From: Allohahella marinimesophila
Lineage (GTDB): Bacteria; Pseudomonadota; Gammaproteobacteria; Pseudomonadales; Oleiphilaceae
Direction: 5' to 3'
DNA: 64,000 nt
Assembly: GCF_039538005.1 (NCBI RefSeq)
Contig: NZ_BAABBO010000024.1
Span: 18,415 to 82,414 of the forward strand
The notes below the pieces were generated by a model that was not told where the DNA came from, ran no database searches, and worked only from the letters and a program-made list of their open reading frames with translations. This document shows, one piece after another, positions 26,785 through 37,300 of this stretch. The position numbers and the translations under genes are program-made. Position 1 is the stretch's first letter. Each line of letters opens with the position of its first letter.

Positions 26785-27954
26785 ATGAATTTACATGAGT
26801 ATCAGGGTAAGCAGCTGTTCGCCCAGTATGGTCTGCCCGTTTCAAAGGGTTTCGCTTGTGAATCGGCGCAGGAAGCCATGTCGGCTGCCGATGAAATTGG
26901 TGGCTCGAAATGGGTCGTGAAGGCGCAGGTTCACGCCGGCGGACGCGGCAAGGCCGGTGGCGTGAAGCTGGTCAAGTCCAAGGAAGAGATACGCGAGTTT
27001 GCTGAAAAGTGGCTGGGCAAGAACCTTGTCACTTATCAGACCGACGAGAAGGGTCAGCCGGTCAACAAGATTCTCGTGGAAAGCTGCACTGATATCGCCC
27101 AGGAGTTCTATCTGGGTGCGGTCGTCGACCGTGGGTCACGACGAGTTGTATTCATGGCCTCCACCGAAGGCGGCGTGGAAATTGAAAAAGTTGCGGAAGA
27201 GACACCTGAGAAAATTCTGAAAGCAGTCATCGATCCCCTGGTCGGTGCGCAGCCTTACCAGGGTCGTGACCTGGCTTTCCAGCTTGGCCTGGAAGGCGAT
27301 CAGATCAAGCAGTTCACCAAGATATTCATGGGTCTGTCCAAGCTTTTCCACGAATGCGACCTGGCGCTGCTTGAAGTGAATCCACTGGTCATCACCAGTG
27401 AAGGCAATCTGCACTGTCTCGATGCCAAGGTCACTGTCGACAGCAATGCGATGTACCGCCAGAGCAAGATGCGAGACATGCACGATCCAAGTCAGGAGGA
27501 TGCACGCGAAGCACATGCTGCCAAGTGGGAGCTCAACTACGTTGCGCTCGACGGCAACATTGGTTGCATGGTCAACGGTGCTGGTCTGGCTATGGGCACT
27601 ATGGATATCGTCAAGATCCACGGCGGTGAACCAGCGAACTTCCTGGACGTTGGCGGCGGCGCGACCAAGGAGCGCGTGACAGAAGCATTCAAGATCATAC
27701 TGTCCGATGACAAGGTCAAGGCTGTTCTGGTCAACATTTTCGGCGGCATCGTGCGTTGCGATCTTATCGCTGACGGCATTATCGGCGCGGTCGAGGAGGT
27801 CGGTGTAAAAATTCCGGTCGTTGTCAGACTCGAAGGGAACAATGCCGAACTCGGAACGAAGCGACTGGCCGATAGCGGTCTTAACATTATTGCTGCAAAA
27901 AGCCTGACCGATGCTGCTGATTCCGTGGTCAAGGCTGCAGGAGGTCAAGCGTGA
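26785..27954 (+). CDS. sucC: Succinyl-CoA synthetase (ADP-forming) beta subunit
   Basis: 389-residue ATP-grasp subunit binding nucleotide and succinate in the only substrate-level phosphorylation step of the TCA cycle. It begins MNLHEYQGKQLFAQYG. Further hallmarks are QVHAGGRGKAGGVK, LEVNPLVI and NIFGGIVRCD. A GGAAGAG ribosome site precedes the ATG. It overlaps sucD by 4 bp (GTGA), giving coupled translation for the alpha/beta pair. Confidence 0.97.
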   Translation: MNLHEYQGKQLFAQYGLPVSKGFACESAQEAMSAADEIGGSKWVVKAQVHAGGRGKAGGVKLVKSKEEIREFAEKWLGKNLVTYQTDEKGQPVNKILVESCTDIAQEFYLGAVVDRGSRRVVFMASTEGGVEIEKVAEETPEKILKAVIDPLVGAQPYQGRDLAFQLGLEGDQIKQFTKIFMGLSKLFHECDLALLEVNPLVITSEGNLHCLDAKVTVDSNAMYRQSKMRDMHDPSQEDAREAHAAKWELNYVALDGNIGCMVNGAGLAMGTMDIVKIHGGEPANFLDVGGGATKERVTEAFKIILSDDKVKAVLVNIFGGIVRCDLIADGIIGAVEEVGVKIPVVVRLEGNNAELGTKRLADSGLNIIAAKSLTDAADSVVKAAGGQA

Positions 27955-28826
27955 GCATTTTAATCAATAAAGAGACCAAGGTTATCTGTCAGGGCTTTAC
28001 CGGCTCGCAGGGTACATTCCACTCCAAGCAGGCGATCGAGTACGGCACGAAAATGGTCGGTGGTGTCACGCCGGGCAAGGGCGGACAGACCCATCTTGAC
28101 CTGCCTGTATTCAATACGGTTCGCGAAGCTGTAGAGCAGACGGGTGCTGAAGCCTCTGTGATTTACGTTCCTGCGCCTTTCTGCAAGGACTCTATCCTGG
28201 AAGCAGCCAATGCCGGCATCAAGCTGATTATCTGTATCACTGAAGGCGTGCCGACCCTGGACATGCTCGATGCGAAAGTGAAGTGCGACGAACTCGGTGT
28301 CAGGTTGATCGGTCCAAACTGCCCGGGTGTCATCACACCGGGTGAGTGCAAGATCGGTATCATGCCAGGACATATCCACAAGCCAGGCAAGGTGGGCATC
28401 GTTTCACGAAGTGGTACCTTGACCTACGAAGCGGTCAAGCAGACCACGGATGCTGGCTATGGCCAGTCGACCTGTGTCGGTATTGGTGGCGACCCGATTC
28501 CGGGTAGCAACTTTATCGATATTCTCAAGCTTTTCGAGCAGGATCCGCAGACTGAAGCCATTGTCATGATTGGTGAAATCGGTGGCACGGCTGAAGAAGA
28601 AGCTGCTGAGTACATCAAGCACAATGTCACCAAGCCCGTGGTATCCTATATCGCTGGTGTCACGGCACCTGCTGGTAAGCGCATGGGCCATGCCGGTGCC
28701 ATTATCGCTGGCGGCAAGGGCACGGCGGACGAGAAATTTGCTGCGCTCGAAAGTGCCGGTGTTACTACGGTCAAGTCACTTGCCGATATCGGCAAGGGGC
28801 TGGCAAAAGCCACAGGCTGGAGCTGA
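27951..28826 (+). CDS. sucD: Succinyl-CoA synthetase (ADP-forming) alpha subunit
   Basis: 291-residue CoA-binding subunit. The N-terminal CoA-binding Rossmann domain starts SILINKETKVICQGFTGSQG. The phospho-histidine is H247 in GKRMGHAGAI. The GTG start overlaps the sucC stop and there is a purine-rich GGAGG in the end of sucC. It is the last gene of the sdhCDAB-sucAB-lpdG-sucCD operon, and a terminator follows about 57 bp later. Confidence 0.97.
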   Translation: MSILINKETKVICQGFTGSQGTFHSKQAIEYGTKMVGGVTPGKGGQTHLDLPVFNTVREAVEQTGAEASVIYVPAPFCKDSILEAANAGIKLIICITEGVPTLDMLDAKVKCDELGVRLIGPNCPGVITPGECKIGIMPGHIHKPGKVGIVSRSGTLTYEAVKQTTDAGYGQSTCVGIGGDPIPGSNFIDILKLFEQDPQTEAIVMIGEIGGTAEEEAAEYIKHNVTKPVVSYIAGVTAPAGKRMGHAGAIIAGGKGTADEKFAALESAGVTTVKSLADIGKGLAKATGWS

Positions 28827-28882
28827 GACAGCTCAGACTGCCGCTAACGGTGGTCTGAACTGAACGAAGCACACAAAAAAAC

Positions 28883-28919
28883 GGCGTGTAAGCACAGGAT
28901 GTTTGCACGCCTTTTTTTA
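28883..28919 (+). terminator. Rho-independent terminator of the sdh-suc operon
   Basis: GGCGTG...AAGCA pairs with TGTTT...CACGCC around the loop CAGGA, with one internal mismatch, followed by seven T (28912-28918) and preceded by a run of A. The A-run could let it work on both strands. Confidence 0.85.
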
Positions 28920-28962
28920 TTGTTGCAGGATATCGTCTTTCCATGATTCGACAGGTTTACAA

Positions 28963-30177
28963 GTGAGTTCGGTAGATTCGCAAAATCGCATCCTTTCGGG
29001 CATGCGCTCCACAGGCAAGTTGCACCTCGGCCATTATCATGGGGTTCTCAAGAACTGGGTAAAACTGCAGCACGAGTATGAGTGCTTTTTCTTCGCGGCA
29101 GACTGGCATGCGCTGACGACTCACTACGAGTCCCCGTGGGGCATTCAGGATGCTGTTTGGGAAATGATCCTGGACTGGCTGGCCGCAGGGGTCGACCCTG
29201 GCTCGGCTACAATGTTCATTCAGTCGAAAGTGCCAGAGCACGCTGAATTGCACCTTCTGTTGTCGATGATTGCGCCCCTGGGCTGGCTCGAACGTGTGCC
29301 AACCTACAAGGATCAGCAGGAAGCGCTGAAGGAAAAGGATCTCGCGACTTACGGCTTTCTCGGGTATCCGCTATTGCAGAGTGCGGACATTCTTATCTAT
29401 CGGGCTGGTCTGGTGCCGGTGGGTGCCGATCAGGTGTCCCATATTGAGCTGACTCGCGAAATCGCGCGCCGCTTCAATCATATCTATGGGCGGGAACCTG
29501 ATTTCGAAGCTCAGGCTGAAGCCGCTATCAAGAAAATGGGCAAGAAGACTGCCAAGCTGTACGTCAACCTGCGAAAGAAATACACCGAACAGGGCGAGGA
29601 TATCGCCCTCGAAACTGCTCGAGCATTGGTGCGGGATCAACAGAATATTTCATTGAGCGATCGCGACCGGCTGTTGGGCTATCTCGAAGGCGGGGGCAAG
29701 GTGATTCTGCCGGAGCCACAGGCTCTGTTGACGCCTGACTCGAAGATGCCGGGCCTCGATGGCCGGAAGATGTCGAAGTCCTATGGCAATTTCATCAGTC
29801 TCCGGGAAGATCCGGAAGAAGTCGCACTGAAGATCAAGACCATGCAAACTGATCCGCAACGTGTGAGACGCAGCGATCCCGGCGATCCTGACAAGTGTCC
29901 GGTCTGGCAACTGCATCAGGTGTATTCGCCTGACGCCACCAAGGCCTGGGTATGGGAAGGCTGCACCACGGCAGGCATCGGCTGCATCGAGTGCAAGAAA
30001 CCTGTTGCCGAAGCGGTCATCGACGAGCAGCAACCCATGCGCGAACGGGCCAAGCGCTTCGAAAAAGATCCGCGTCTCGTGCGCAGCATTATTGCCGACG
30101 GTAATGACAAGGCGCGCGATGCCGCGAAACAGACGCTCGAAGAAGTGAGGCAGGTCATGGGCCTGGGCTACGACTGA
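28963..30177 (+). CDS. trpS: Tryptophanyl-tRNA synthetase
   Basis: Class I aminoacyl-tRNA synthetase charging tRNA-Trp. HIGH appears as HLGH at residues 21-24 and KMSKS at 269-273. The start is a GTG at 28963 behind CAGG. An open frame reaching back to 28903 runs into the preceding terminator and is unlikely. At 404 residues it is longer than the E. coli enzyme (334) because of an insertion around residues 180-260, rich in Lys/Glu, as in Pseudomonas-type TrpS. It also carries a four-cysteine-like CTTAGIGCIEC segment near residue 330. The downstream scpA starts about 40 bp later. Confidence 0.93.
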   Translation: MSSVDSQNRILSGMRSTGKLHLGHYHGVLKNWVKLQHEYECFFFAADWHALTTHYESPWGIQDAVWEMILDWLAAGVDPGSATMFIQSKVPEHAELHLLLSMIAPLGWLERVPTYKDQQEALKEKDLATYGFLGYPLLQSADILIYRAGLVPVGADQVSHIELTREIARRFNHIYGREPDFEAQAEAAIKKMGKKTAKLYVNLRKKYTEQGEDIALETARALVRDQQNISLSDRDRLLGYLEGGGKVILPEPQALLTPDSKMPGLDGRKMSKSYGNFISLREDPEEVALKIKTMQTDPQRVRRSDPGDPDKCPVWQLHQVYSPDATKAWVWEGCTTAGIGCIECKKPVAEAVIDEQQPMRERAKRFEKDPRLVRSIIADGNDKARDAAKQTLEEVRQVMGLGYD

Positions 30178-30218
30178 GCGATACTGCATCGGGCCAGCAA
30201 GCCCTGCCACTGGGGATC

Positions 30219-31010
30219 GTGGATGGAGAGCCCTATCTCGACACGCCCCAGGATCTCTATATACCGCCAGATGCGCTCGAGATCTTTCTCGATCAGTTTG
30301 AAGGCCCGCTGGATTTGCTGCTGTATCTGATCCGCAAGCAGAATGTTGATATCCTGAATATCAACCTGACGCATATCACCAGGCAGTACATGCAGTATAT
30401 CGAAGCCATGCAGGGGCTGCGTTTTGAACTTGCGGCCGATTATCTGGTCATGGCTGCCATGCTGGCCGAGATCAAGAGCCGCTCGCTGTTGCCGCGTCGT
30501 CAGGAGGCTGAAGCGGAAGAGGATGACCCACGGGCTCAGCTCCTGCGGAGGCTACAGATTTACGAGCAATTCAAGAACGCGGCCGACCGAATGGATGAGT
30601 TGCCGAGAATGGACCGGGATTTTGTGGCAGCTTCTGCCGAAACGCCTGTGTTCAATCTGCACCGGCCACTGCCAGAGGTAGAGCTGGACGATCTGCTCGC
30701 AGCACTCAGAACCGTGTTGCACCGTTCCAGTCTGTTCGAACACCATCAGATCAAGCCTGAAAAGCTCTCTACGCGCTCGCGCATGGCGAGCATTCTTGAT
30801 CTGATTCAGAGCCGGCGTGAGTCAGGGGGGAACAGGTTTGTGGCTTTTTCGGAACTGTTTACCCCTGCCGAAGGGCGTGCAGGTGTGATCGTCAGCTTTG
30901 TCGCTGTTCTTGAGCTTGTGAAAAGTCACATGATCAAACTGACCCAGAATGAAGCCTTTGGGCAGGTGTACGTCAGCGCCATCAGTGAGTCTGTTTCAGA
31001 TGACGCTTGA
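30219..31010 (+). CDS. scpA: Segregation and condensation protein A (kleisin)
   Basis: 263-residue kleisin that bridges Smc heads in the Smc-ScpAB condensin. The conserved N-terminal FEGPLDLLLYLIRKQNVDI and the C-terminal winged-helix part (TPAEGRAGVIVSFVAVLEL) are visible. The start is uncertain: GTG at 30219 is the first canonical codon, yet the frame remains open upstream and that sequence (LPLGIVDGEPY) resembles the extended N-terminus of Pseudomonas ScpA as I recall it. A non-standard CTG start is therefore possible. It overlaps scpB by 11 bp. smc is not adjacent but lies 3.4 kb downstream. Confidence 0.92.
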   Translation: MDGEPYLDTPQDLYIPPDALEIFLDQFEGPLDLLLYLIRKQNVDILNINLTHITRQYMQYIEAMQGLRFELAADYLVMAAMLAEIKSRSLLPRRQEAEAEEDDPRAQLLRRLQIYEQFKNAADRMDELPRMDRDFVAASAETPVFNLHRPLPEVELDDLLAALRTVLHRSSLFEHHQIKPEKLSTRSRMASILDLIQSRRESGGNRFVAFSELFTPAEGRAGVIVSFVAVLELVKSHMIKLTQNEAFGQVYVSAISESVSDDA

Positions 31011-31581
31011 ATACATTGTAGAGGCGCTACTGTTTGCCGCCGACAAACCTTTGTCGATAGCGGAACTGCTTGCGCTGGTGAACTCCCGTGAGCTCAACGC
31101 CGATGCCTTGCAGATGCAGACTGCACTGGACACATTGATGGAGCGCTACAATGGGCGCGGGGTTGAATTGCAGAAGCTCGCCAGTGGCTATCGTTTCCAG
31201 ACTAGTGTGGCTGCCAGTCACCGGGTGTCTGCGCTGTTCGATGAACGGCCGCCGCGATATTCGCGCGCCTTGCTCGAAACGCTTGCCATTATTGCCTACA
31301 GGCAGCCAGTGACCCGTGGAGAAATAGAGGATATTCGAGGTGTCGCGGTCAACTCGTCCATCGTGAAAACGCTTCAGGAGAGGGAGTGGATCAAGATTAT
31401 CGGTCACAAGGAAGTGCCAGGCCGTCCGGCCTTGCTGGGAACCACCAGGCAGTTCCTCGATTACTTTAACCTGCAAAGCCTGGAACAGTTACCTACGATT
31501 GCTGATACAGGCGAATCCGCAGATGGCCTGGTCGACAGCCTGACGGATGCATTGAAACAAGACCCCGGAGTTGTCCATTGA
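31000..31581 (+). CDS. scpB: Segregation and condensation protein B
   Basis: 193-residue dimeric winged-helix protein that binds ScpA. Family blocks are visible: LEYIVEALLFAADKPLS at the N-terminus, RYSRALLETLAIIAYRQPVTRGEI and GRPALLGTT with the typical LDYF. The start at the ATG within the end of scpA is preferred over an extension 17 codons upstream that is scpA read out of frame. The TGA overlaps the TTG start of rluB. Confidence 0.93.
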   Translation: MTLEYIVEALLFAADKPLSIAELLALVNSRELNADALQMQTALDTLMERYNGRGVELQKLASGYRFQTSVAASHRVSALFDERPPRYSRALLETLAIIAYRQPVTRGEIEDIRGVAVNSSIVKTLQEREWIKIIGHKEVPGRPALLGTTRQFLDYFNLQSLEQLPTIADTGESADGLVDSLTDALKQDPGVVH

Positions 31582-32501
31582 GTTCTACCAGTTCTTCCCA
31601 TACAGCGGCCACTGAAAAGCTGCAGAAAGTGCTAGCGGCAGCCGGTATCGCTTCGCGCCGTCAGGCAGAAGTCCTGATTTCCGAAGGACGCGTCAAGGTT
31701 AACCAGCAGGTGGCTGGTCTCGGCGATCGAGTTGGGCCTGATGATGTCATCAGGCTGGATGGTCATGTCATCAACAGGGTCGCCAAGGCTGACGAAGCTT
31801 CTGTGCAGGTGCTTGTACTGAACAAGCCAGAGGGGCTGATCTGTTCACGCAATGATCCCGAAGGCCGGCCGACGGTGTTCGACAAGCTCCCGCGCCCCGT
31901 CAGTGGCCGCTGGATTGCCGTGGGTCGACTGGATATCAATACTTCAGGGCTCTTGCTGCTGACGACTGACGGTGAGCTGGCCAACCGCCTGATGCATCCA
32001 TCGTATGAAATTGAACGCTCTTATCTCGTGCGGGTAAACGGCCGCGTCAACGATACCATGATCACTGCCTTGCAAACGGGTGTCGAGCTCGAAGATGGGC
32101 CAGCCAAGTTCGACAGCATCCAGGTCAACCCGAGTGATTCGAGTAACCAGTGGTTCATGGTGAGTCTGAAAGAGGGCAGGAATCGCGAGGTCCGACGTTT
32201 GTGGGAGTCGCAGGGCGTGATTGTCAGCCGCTTGAAGCGGGTCAGCTACGGGACCCTGTCGCTGCCATCACGGCTTCGCTCGGGTCAGTGGGATCTGCTT
32301 GGTCAGAAGGACGTGACCGCGCTCTACAAGGCCGTGTCGCTGGAACCGAAACCAGTGACTGTACTGGCGCCGAAAGTTCAGGAGCGGGTTGATCGTGCCC
32401 AGAGGAAGTCAGCTATCAAGGCGCCGGACAAGCGAACTCAGGCACCGAGAGAGAAGTCTTCGAGGAAGAGCTATCGCGCAGACGAAGGCCGCCATCGCTA
32501 G
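31578..32501 (+). CDS. rluB: 23S rRNA pseudouridine synthase B
   Basis: 307-residue enzyme modifying 23S rRNA near position 2605 (E. coli numbering). Residues 13-70 are an S4 RNA-binding domain (EKLQKVLAAAGIASRRQAE). The catalytic aspartate is D119 in GRLDINTSGLLLL. The tail is basic and disordered (residues 250-307). It starts with TTG at 31578, with GGAG 7 nt upstream inside scpB. The scpA-scpB-rluB overlap chain is common in gammaproteobacteria. Confidence 0.94.
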   Translation: MSSTSSSHTAATEKLQKVLAAAGIASRRQAEVLISEGRVKVNQQVAGLGDRVGPDDVIRLDGHVINRVAKADEASVQVLVLNKPEGLICSRNDPEGRPTVFDKLPRPVSGRWIAVGRLDINTSGLLLLTTDGELANRLMHPSYEIERSYLVRVNGRVNDTMITALQTGVELEDGPAKFDSIQVNPSDSSNQWFMVSLKEGRNREVRRLWESQGVIVSRLKRVSYGTLSLPSRLRSGQWDLLGQKDVTALYKAVSLEPKPVTVLAPKVQERVDRAQRKSAIKAPDKRTQAPREKSSRKSYRADEGRHR

Positions 32502-32514
32502 AACGCCCGACCTT

Positions 32515-33399
32515 TCAGCCCAGGTCTATCAGAACCTTGTTCCGACCTGACTGTTTGGCCTTGTAAAGGGCGCGGTCAGCTCGTGAAAGCAGGTCAGAGC
32601 GGGTGTCTTCAGGTTTGTAGGCAGAGACACCGAAGCTGGCGGTACAAGGGATCGTGGCGCCGTTGAACGAAAAACGGTGGGACTCGATTTTCAAACGCAG
32701 TCGCTCGGCAATGATGGATGCGCCCTCAGCATCAGTTTTCGGCAGGATAATACCGAACTCCTCGCCGCCAAAGCGGAAGGGAAAATCCGATTCCCGACAG
32801 ACTTCCTGCATGATAGTCGCGGTTTGCATCAATACCGCGTCACCGGCCATATGACCGTAGGTGTCATTGACCATCTTGAAAAAGTCCAGGTCCAGCATAA
32901 TTACCGACATTGGTTCTGCATGTCGGAAAACCAGCGCGATTTCGCGTTGCAGCTGCCCGTCCATCGCCATCTTGTTCGCGATACCGGTTAGCGGATCGCG
33001 CATGGCCAGATCCAGCGCCGCCTGGTAGCGGATGGCATTTCGCAGCGGGTAGATCAGCGCCGAGAGCATGCACTCGAAGTCGTTCAGTTCGTCCGCGCCC
33101 AGCTTGCTTGACCGGAAAATAGTGAGTTCACCCAGCTGTTGGCCCTCGAGCTTGAGGCCATAGTTTGCCGAATGTCTGGCTTTCTCGTTTCGTGCCAGCG
33201 TCGTATTTCGACCCTGATAACTGTACTTCATGCGATCAATGCTGAGCCAGTCGGCCGCTTCGCTAAAGAATATGTCGAGAAGTTCAGCGAGGTCGAGCGA
33301 AGTCTGCAGCTTGCGAATGAGTGATTGATTGAGGCGGTCGAGCTTCAGTGACCTGGGCTCGCGACTGCTTGCAAGTGTGATGATGTTCTTCTCGACCAT
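32515..33399 (-). CDS. Diguanylate cyclase (GGDEF)
   Basis: 294-residue cytosolic protein with a C-terminal GGDEF domain making cyclic di-GMP. The active site is GGEEF at 211-215. The inhibitory I-site RESD (202-205) sits exactly five residues before it, so product feedback is expected. Residues 25-125 form an uncharacterised GAF-like sensory region with no membrane segment. The start at MVEKNIITL has GGGAA upstream. Longer starts at 33474 and 33537 are open but less convincing. It is convergent with rluB (13-bp gap). Confidence 0.9.
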   Translation of the reverse strand: MVEKNIITLASSREPRSLKLDRLNQSLIRKLQTSLDLAELLDIFFSEAADWLSIDRMKYSYQGRNTTLARNEKARHSANYGLKLEGQQLGELTIFRSSKLGADELNDFECMLSALIYPLRNAIRYQAALDLAMRDPLTGIANKMAMDGQLQREIALVFRHAEPMSVIMLDLDFFKMVNDTYGHMAGDAVLMQTATIMQEVCRESDFPFRFGGEEFGIILPKTDAEGASIIAERLRLKIESHRFSFNGATIPCTASFGVSAYKPEDTRSDLLSRADRALYKAKQSGRNKVLIDLG

Positions 33400-33673
33400 G
33401 GTGGTTCCCGCGTCCTGGGTGTGGCAAAACAACTGTATTCGTTGCCGTTCTGCTGTACATGAAGCGTATTTCATGCCACTTTCCAAAACTCTATATGAAA
33501 TATAGGCTTGCAATTGCAGGGTTGATGTTCTCGCCAAGAGTCAAGCAAAATCGGCGGCGCCGCGTCAATATATTGCCGCCAAGCCACAGGGCGCTCTGTC
33601 ACAGGCCAGACGGCACTTTCAAGTGCTCGACCTTGTGATATAGTGGAATGCAGTTTTTCAATCGGAACCATCA

Positions 33674-34387
33674 ATGAGATTTCAGGCCGCAGAAAGCCTG
33701 GCCGAGCAGATCGCCCAGTATATCGGACAACAGATCATTACCGGCGCGCTTGCGCCGAAACAACGCGTGCAGGAGCTTAAGGTCGCTGGCGAACTCAATG
33801 TCAGCCGTGGGTCTGTGCGTGAAGCCTTGCTACTGCTCGAGCGACGCCACCTGGTCAATATCTTTGCTCGGCGCGGCGCTGTCGTGGCTGATCTGACCGC
33901 GAGCGATGCAGAATCACTTTACGATATGTACGCCTCGCTGCTCGCCACCCTGGCGAGGCTGACAGCTCAACGTTGGCAGCCAGATGAACTCGCTCCGCTC
34001 GAGGCTCATCTTCGTCATCTGGAGCGGCTCTCGAGTCAGGTGGAAATTAACGCCGAGCAGCTGGTAGAAGAAGGTTTCGGTCTTATGGATCTGTGTCTGC
34101 CGATTGCAAACAACCCATTCCTGACGGAGACGCTGCAGAATTTTCGCTTCGCGGTCAGTCGAATGTATTTTTTGGCGACAAAAGACAATCCCCAGGAGTT
34201 TCGTTATTCCGTACGCTTCTTTTCAGGTGTGGTAGAAGCGGTCCGACTCCGCGATCCAGACACCATCAATCGTCTCGTTAGCGAATTCGCACAGCACCAG
34301 AAACAGCTGCTCGTCTCATTTCTGATCGCATCAGAAGGTGGTAGCAGTCGAAGTGCGTGGCAATCTGCTCCAGTCCCACAGGCCTGA
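33674..34387 (+). CDS. GntR-family transcriptional regulator (FCD/FadR-like C-terminus)
   Basis: 237-residue regulator with an N-terminal winged helix-turn-helix (residues 8-75, ending RGSVREALLLLERRHLVNI and RRGAVV). An all-alpha ligand-binding domain follows. The effector is unknown. It ends 9 bp before smc. In P. aeruginosa a GntR gene also precedes smc as I recall it, so the pairing seems conserved. Whether it controls smc is unproven. Confidence 0.88.
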   Translation: MRFQAAESLAEQIAQYIGQQIITGALAPKQRVQELKVAGELNVSRGSVREALLLLERRHLVNIFARRGAVVADLTASDAESLYDMYASLLATLARLTAQRWQPDELAPLEAHLRHLERLSSQVEINAEQLVEEGFGLMDLCLPIANNPFLTETLQNFRFAVSRMYFLATKDNPQEFRYSVRFFSGVVEAVRLRDPDTINRLVSEFAQHQKQLLVSFLIASEGGSSRSAWQSAPVPQA

Positions 34388-34396
34388 TCCGGCAGC

Positions 34397-37300
34397 ATGC
34401 GACTCAAGTCCATCAAGCTGGCTGGTTTCAAGTCATTCGTCGATCCTACTACGGTACGCTTTCCCGGTAACATGAGCGCTATCGTGGGTCCGAATGGTTG
34501 CGGCAAGTCCAATATCATCGACGCGGTACGCTGGGTCATGGGCGAAAGCTCGGCCAAGCATCTGCGAGGCGAGTCGATGGCGGATGTCATTTTCAATGGT
34601 TCTACGGCCCGCAAGCCAGTCTCGCAGGCGTCCATCGAGCTCATCTTCGACAACTGCCTCGGCCGCGTGACTGGTGCCTTTGCGCAGTATGATGAGCTCG
34701 CCGTGCGGCGCATGGTCACCCGTGATGGCGTCTCGGCCTATTACATCAACGGCCAGAAAACCCGCAAGCGTGATCTCACGGACCTTTTTCTGGGCACGGG
34801 TCTGGGGCCGCGCAGTTACGCCATTATCGAGCAGGGCATGATTAGCCGTCTGGTGGAGTCGAAGCCGGAGGACCTGCGCGTGTTTGTCGAGGAGGCTGCG
34901 GGCATCTCCAAGTACAAGGAGCGGCGCAAGGATACTGAAAGCCGTATCCACCGCACCCGCGAAAACCTCGAGCGCCTGCAGGACGTGAGAGACGAGCTCG
35001 GCAAGCAGTTACAGTCACTGCAGCGCCAGGCGCGAAATGCCGCGCGTTATCTTGAATACAAGGCGAGCGCGAAACAAGCCGAAGCCAGGTTGGCCGCCAT
35101 TCGCTGGCAACAACATCAGGCGAGAGCCGAACAGCTGTCCGCCTCTGTAGAAGCCTATAACGACCGGATCAAGGACAGACTGCTGGGCCGTCAGGCGACC
35201 GAAGCCAGTCTCAGCGCAGGGCGCGAGCGACTTTCGGCGCTGCATCAGGCAATCGACGCAGGGCAGGCAGCCTTCTATGGTGCGAGCGGCGAAGTGGCTG
35301 AATGCGAACAGGCACTGAATAGTCGCACTCGCGAACGCAGCACACTGCAGCGTGAACGCGAGACGCTGGCTCTGGAGCTTGCCGCACTAGGTGAAGAGAT
35401 TGAACGCGAACAGGTCCAACTGGAAGAGTTGCTCGAGGAGCAGGAAGCCATTGTCGAAGCTATCGAAGTGCTCGCTGAAACGGTACATGAGGCAAGTGCC
35501 GAGCGGCAGGCTCACTCGCAGACGCTCAGAAGCGAACAGTACACACTGACTGAAATGCAGACGCGGCGCCGGGAGTTGCAGCGGGAAGCCGAGCTCAAAC
35601 AGTCGCTTCAACAACAGTCCGAACGCCTTCTGGCTCAACTCGAAGATCAGCTCGAACAGGCTCGCGTTGCGCTGCAGCAGGACAACGACGATCAGGGCGA
35701 TGAGCGTGCGCTGGTCTTGCGTGGTCAGTTGGCTGCGGCACAGGCTCGAATCGAGGAAGTGGAGCAGGCGCTGGAGGATACTCAGACGCAGATTGCAGCG
35801 CTACGAACCCAGCTCGAGGAAGTCCGGCGCGAAGGGCAGCTGCAGCAGCAGAAGCAGCAGGCCGCCGAAACCGAGACGCGGATGCTTGAGCAGTTGGAAA
35901 AGGATGCGCTGAAACGGCAGTCCGGATCCATCCGTGACTGGATCGAAAAGGCACAGAAAGCAGGGCTGACATTGACGCCGCTACGTCAGCTCGTCAAGGC
36001 CGACCCCGCGTGGGAACATTGCATCGAGGCGCTACTGCAGCAACGCCTGAGTGGCTACCATATCGATTCGCACGAGACGCTACAGGGTGTCGATCCTGCG
36101 CTGCTGGCCAATCTACCGGCCGGCCTGGTGCTGACGACAGCCAAAGCGGCATCGGATGCCGTTATTGATCAGCCCAACGCGGCCTTCGAATTGAAGGCAC
36201 CTGCGGGGGTGCTTGAATGGTTACAGGGGGCTAGACCCGCTGGCGGTCTTCATTCGGCATTGGCAGACGTCGCCCAGCTGGGCGCGGGAGAATACTTCTG
36301 TACCGTTGACGGCGTCACGGTTGGCCGAAGCTGGATCTGTGCTGACACCGTTGGCGCCAGTTCAGCCGACAGCAGCACCAAAGGCGCGACCGACAGTCTT
36401 CATGGTGCGCTTGGCCGACAGCGTCGCCTGGCCAGTCTGCAGGTGGAAGTAGAAGCTGGACAGATGGGACGCGAGGCGGCGGACAGCGCCTTCAAGTCCC
36501 TGCAATCAGAACTCGACAGGCTTGAAGCCGCCCAGCGTGAGTTCAATCAGGTTCTACGTGAAACCGGGCAGGAAGAGAGTCGCCTGAAGACATCGCAGAC
36601 CGCGCTCGAGGAAAGCCGCAAAAAGGCTGAAGCGGCGCGCGACCGGGCTCGCCAGCAGATCGAGTCCATACAGGAAAAGCAGGCCCGTGAAGAAGCTCAC
36701 CGGCAAAGCTGTAAAGTAGCCTGGAGCGATGCGCTGCAGTCACTGGATACGCTCATTCCCGAACTGGATGCGTTGCAGAGCGATGTGACCACCTTGCAAC
36801 AGCAGCATGACAGTGCCGCGAGCGAGGTGCGCCAGCAGGAGATACGCCTTCAGGAGTTGAGGCTCGCGCAGGAAGGTCTCAAGGGCCGGGTTGGAGGGTT
36901 GCAGACTAGTCTCGCCAAGAGCCAGCAGGCCGAAGCGCGAGGCCAGGCACAGCTGGCGCAGATGAGTCAGACGCTCGAAAAGGCTCAACAGAGCATTCCC
37001 GAACTTGAAGCGGCCCTGCCTGGCCTGCTCGAAATACGGAACCAGCAGGAGCAGGCGCTGGCTAAGCTGCGCGCTACGCTGAGTGAGCTCGAAAGCGATA
37101 TTCGCGAAGAGAACACTCGCTACGGCTCTCTGGACGAAGAGCTCCAGTCTCTGCGCGGAGAACAGGAAAAGCAGCGACTGGAACTCGTGTCATTGCAGCA
37201 CGGTATGCAGACGCAGATCGACGTGCTCGACAGGTTGGACGAAAGCTTGGGCACGCAACTGGAACTTCTGGCCAACGACGAACTGGAAGTCAGCGACCAG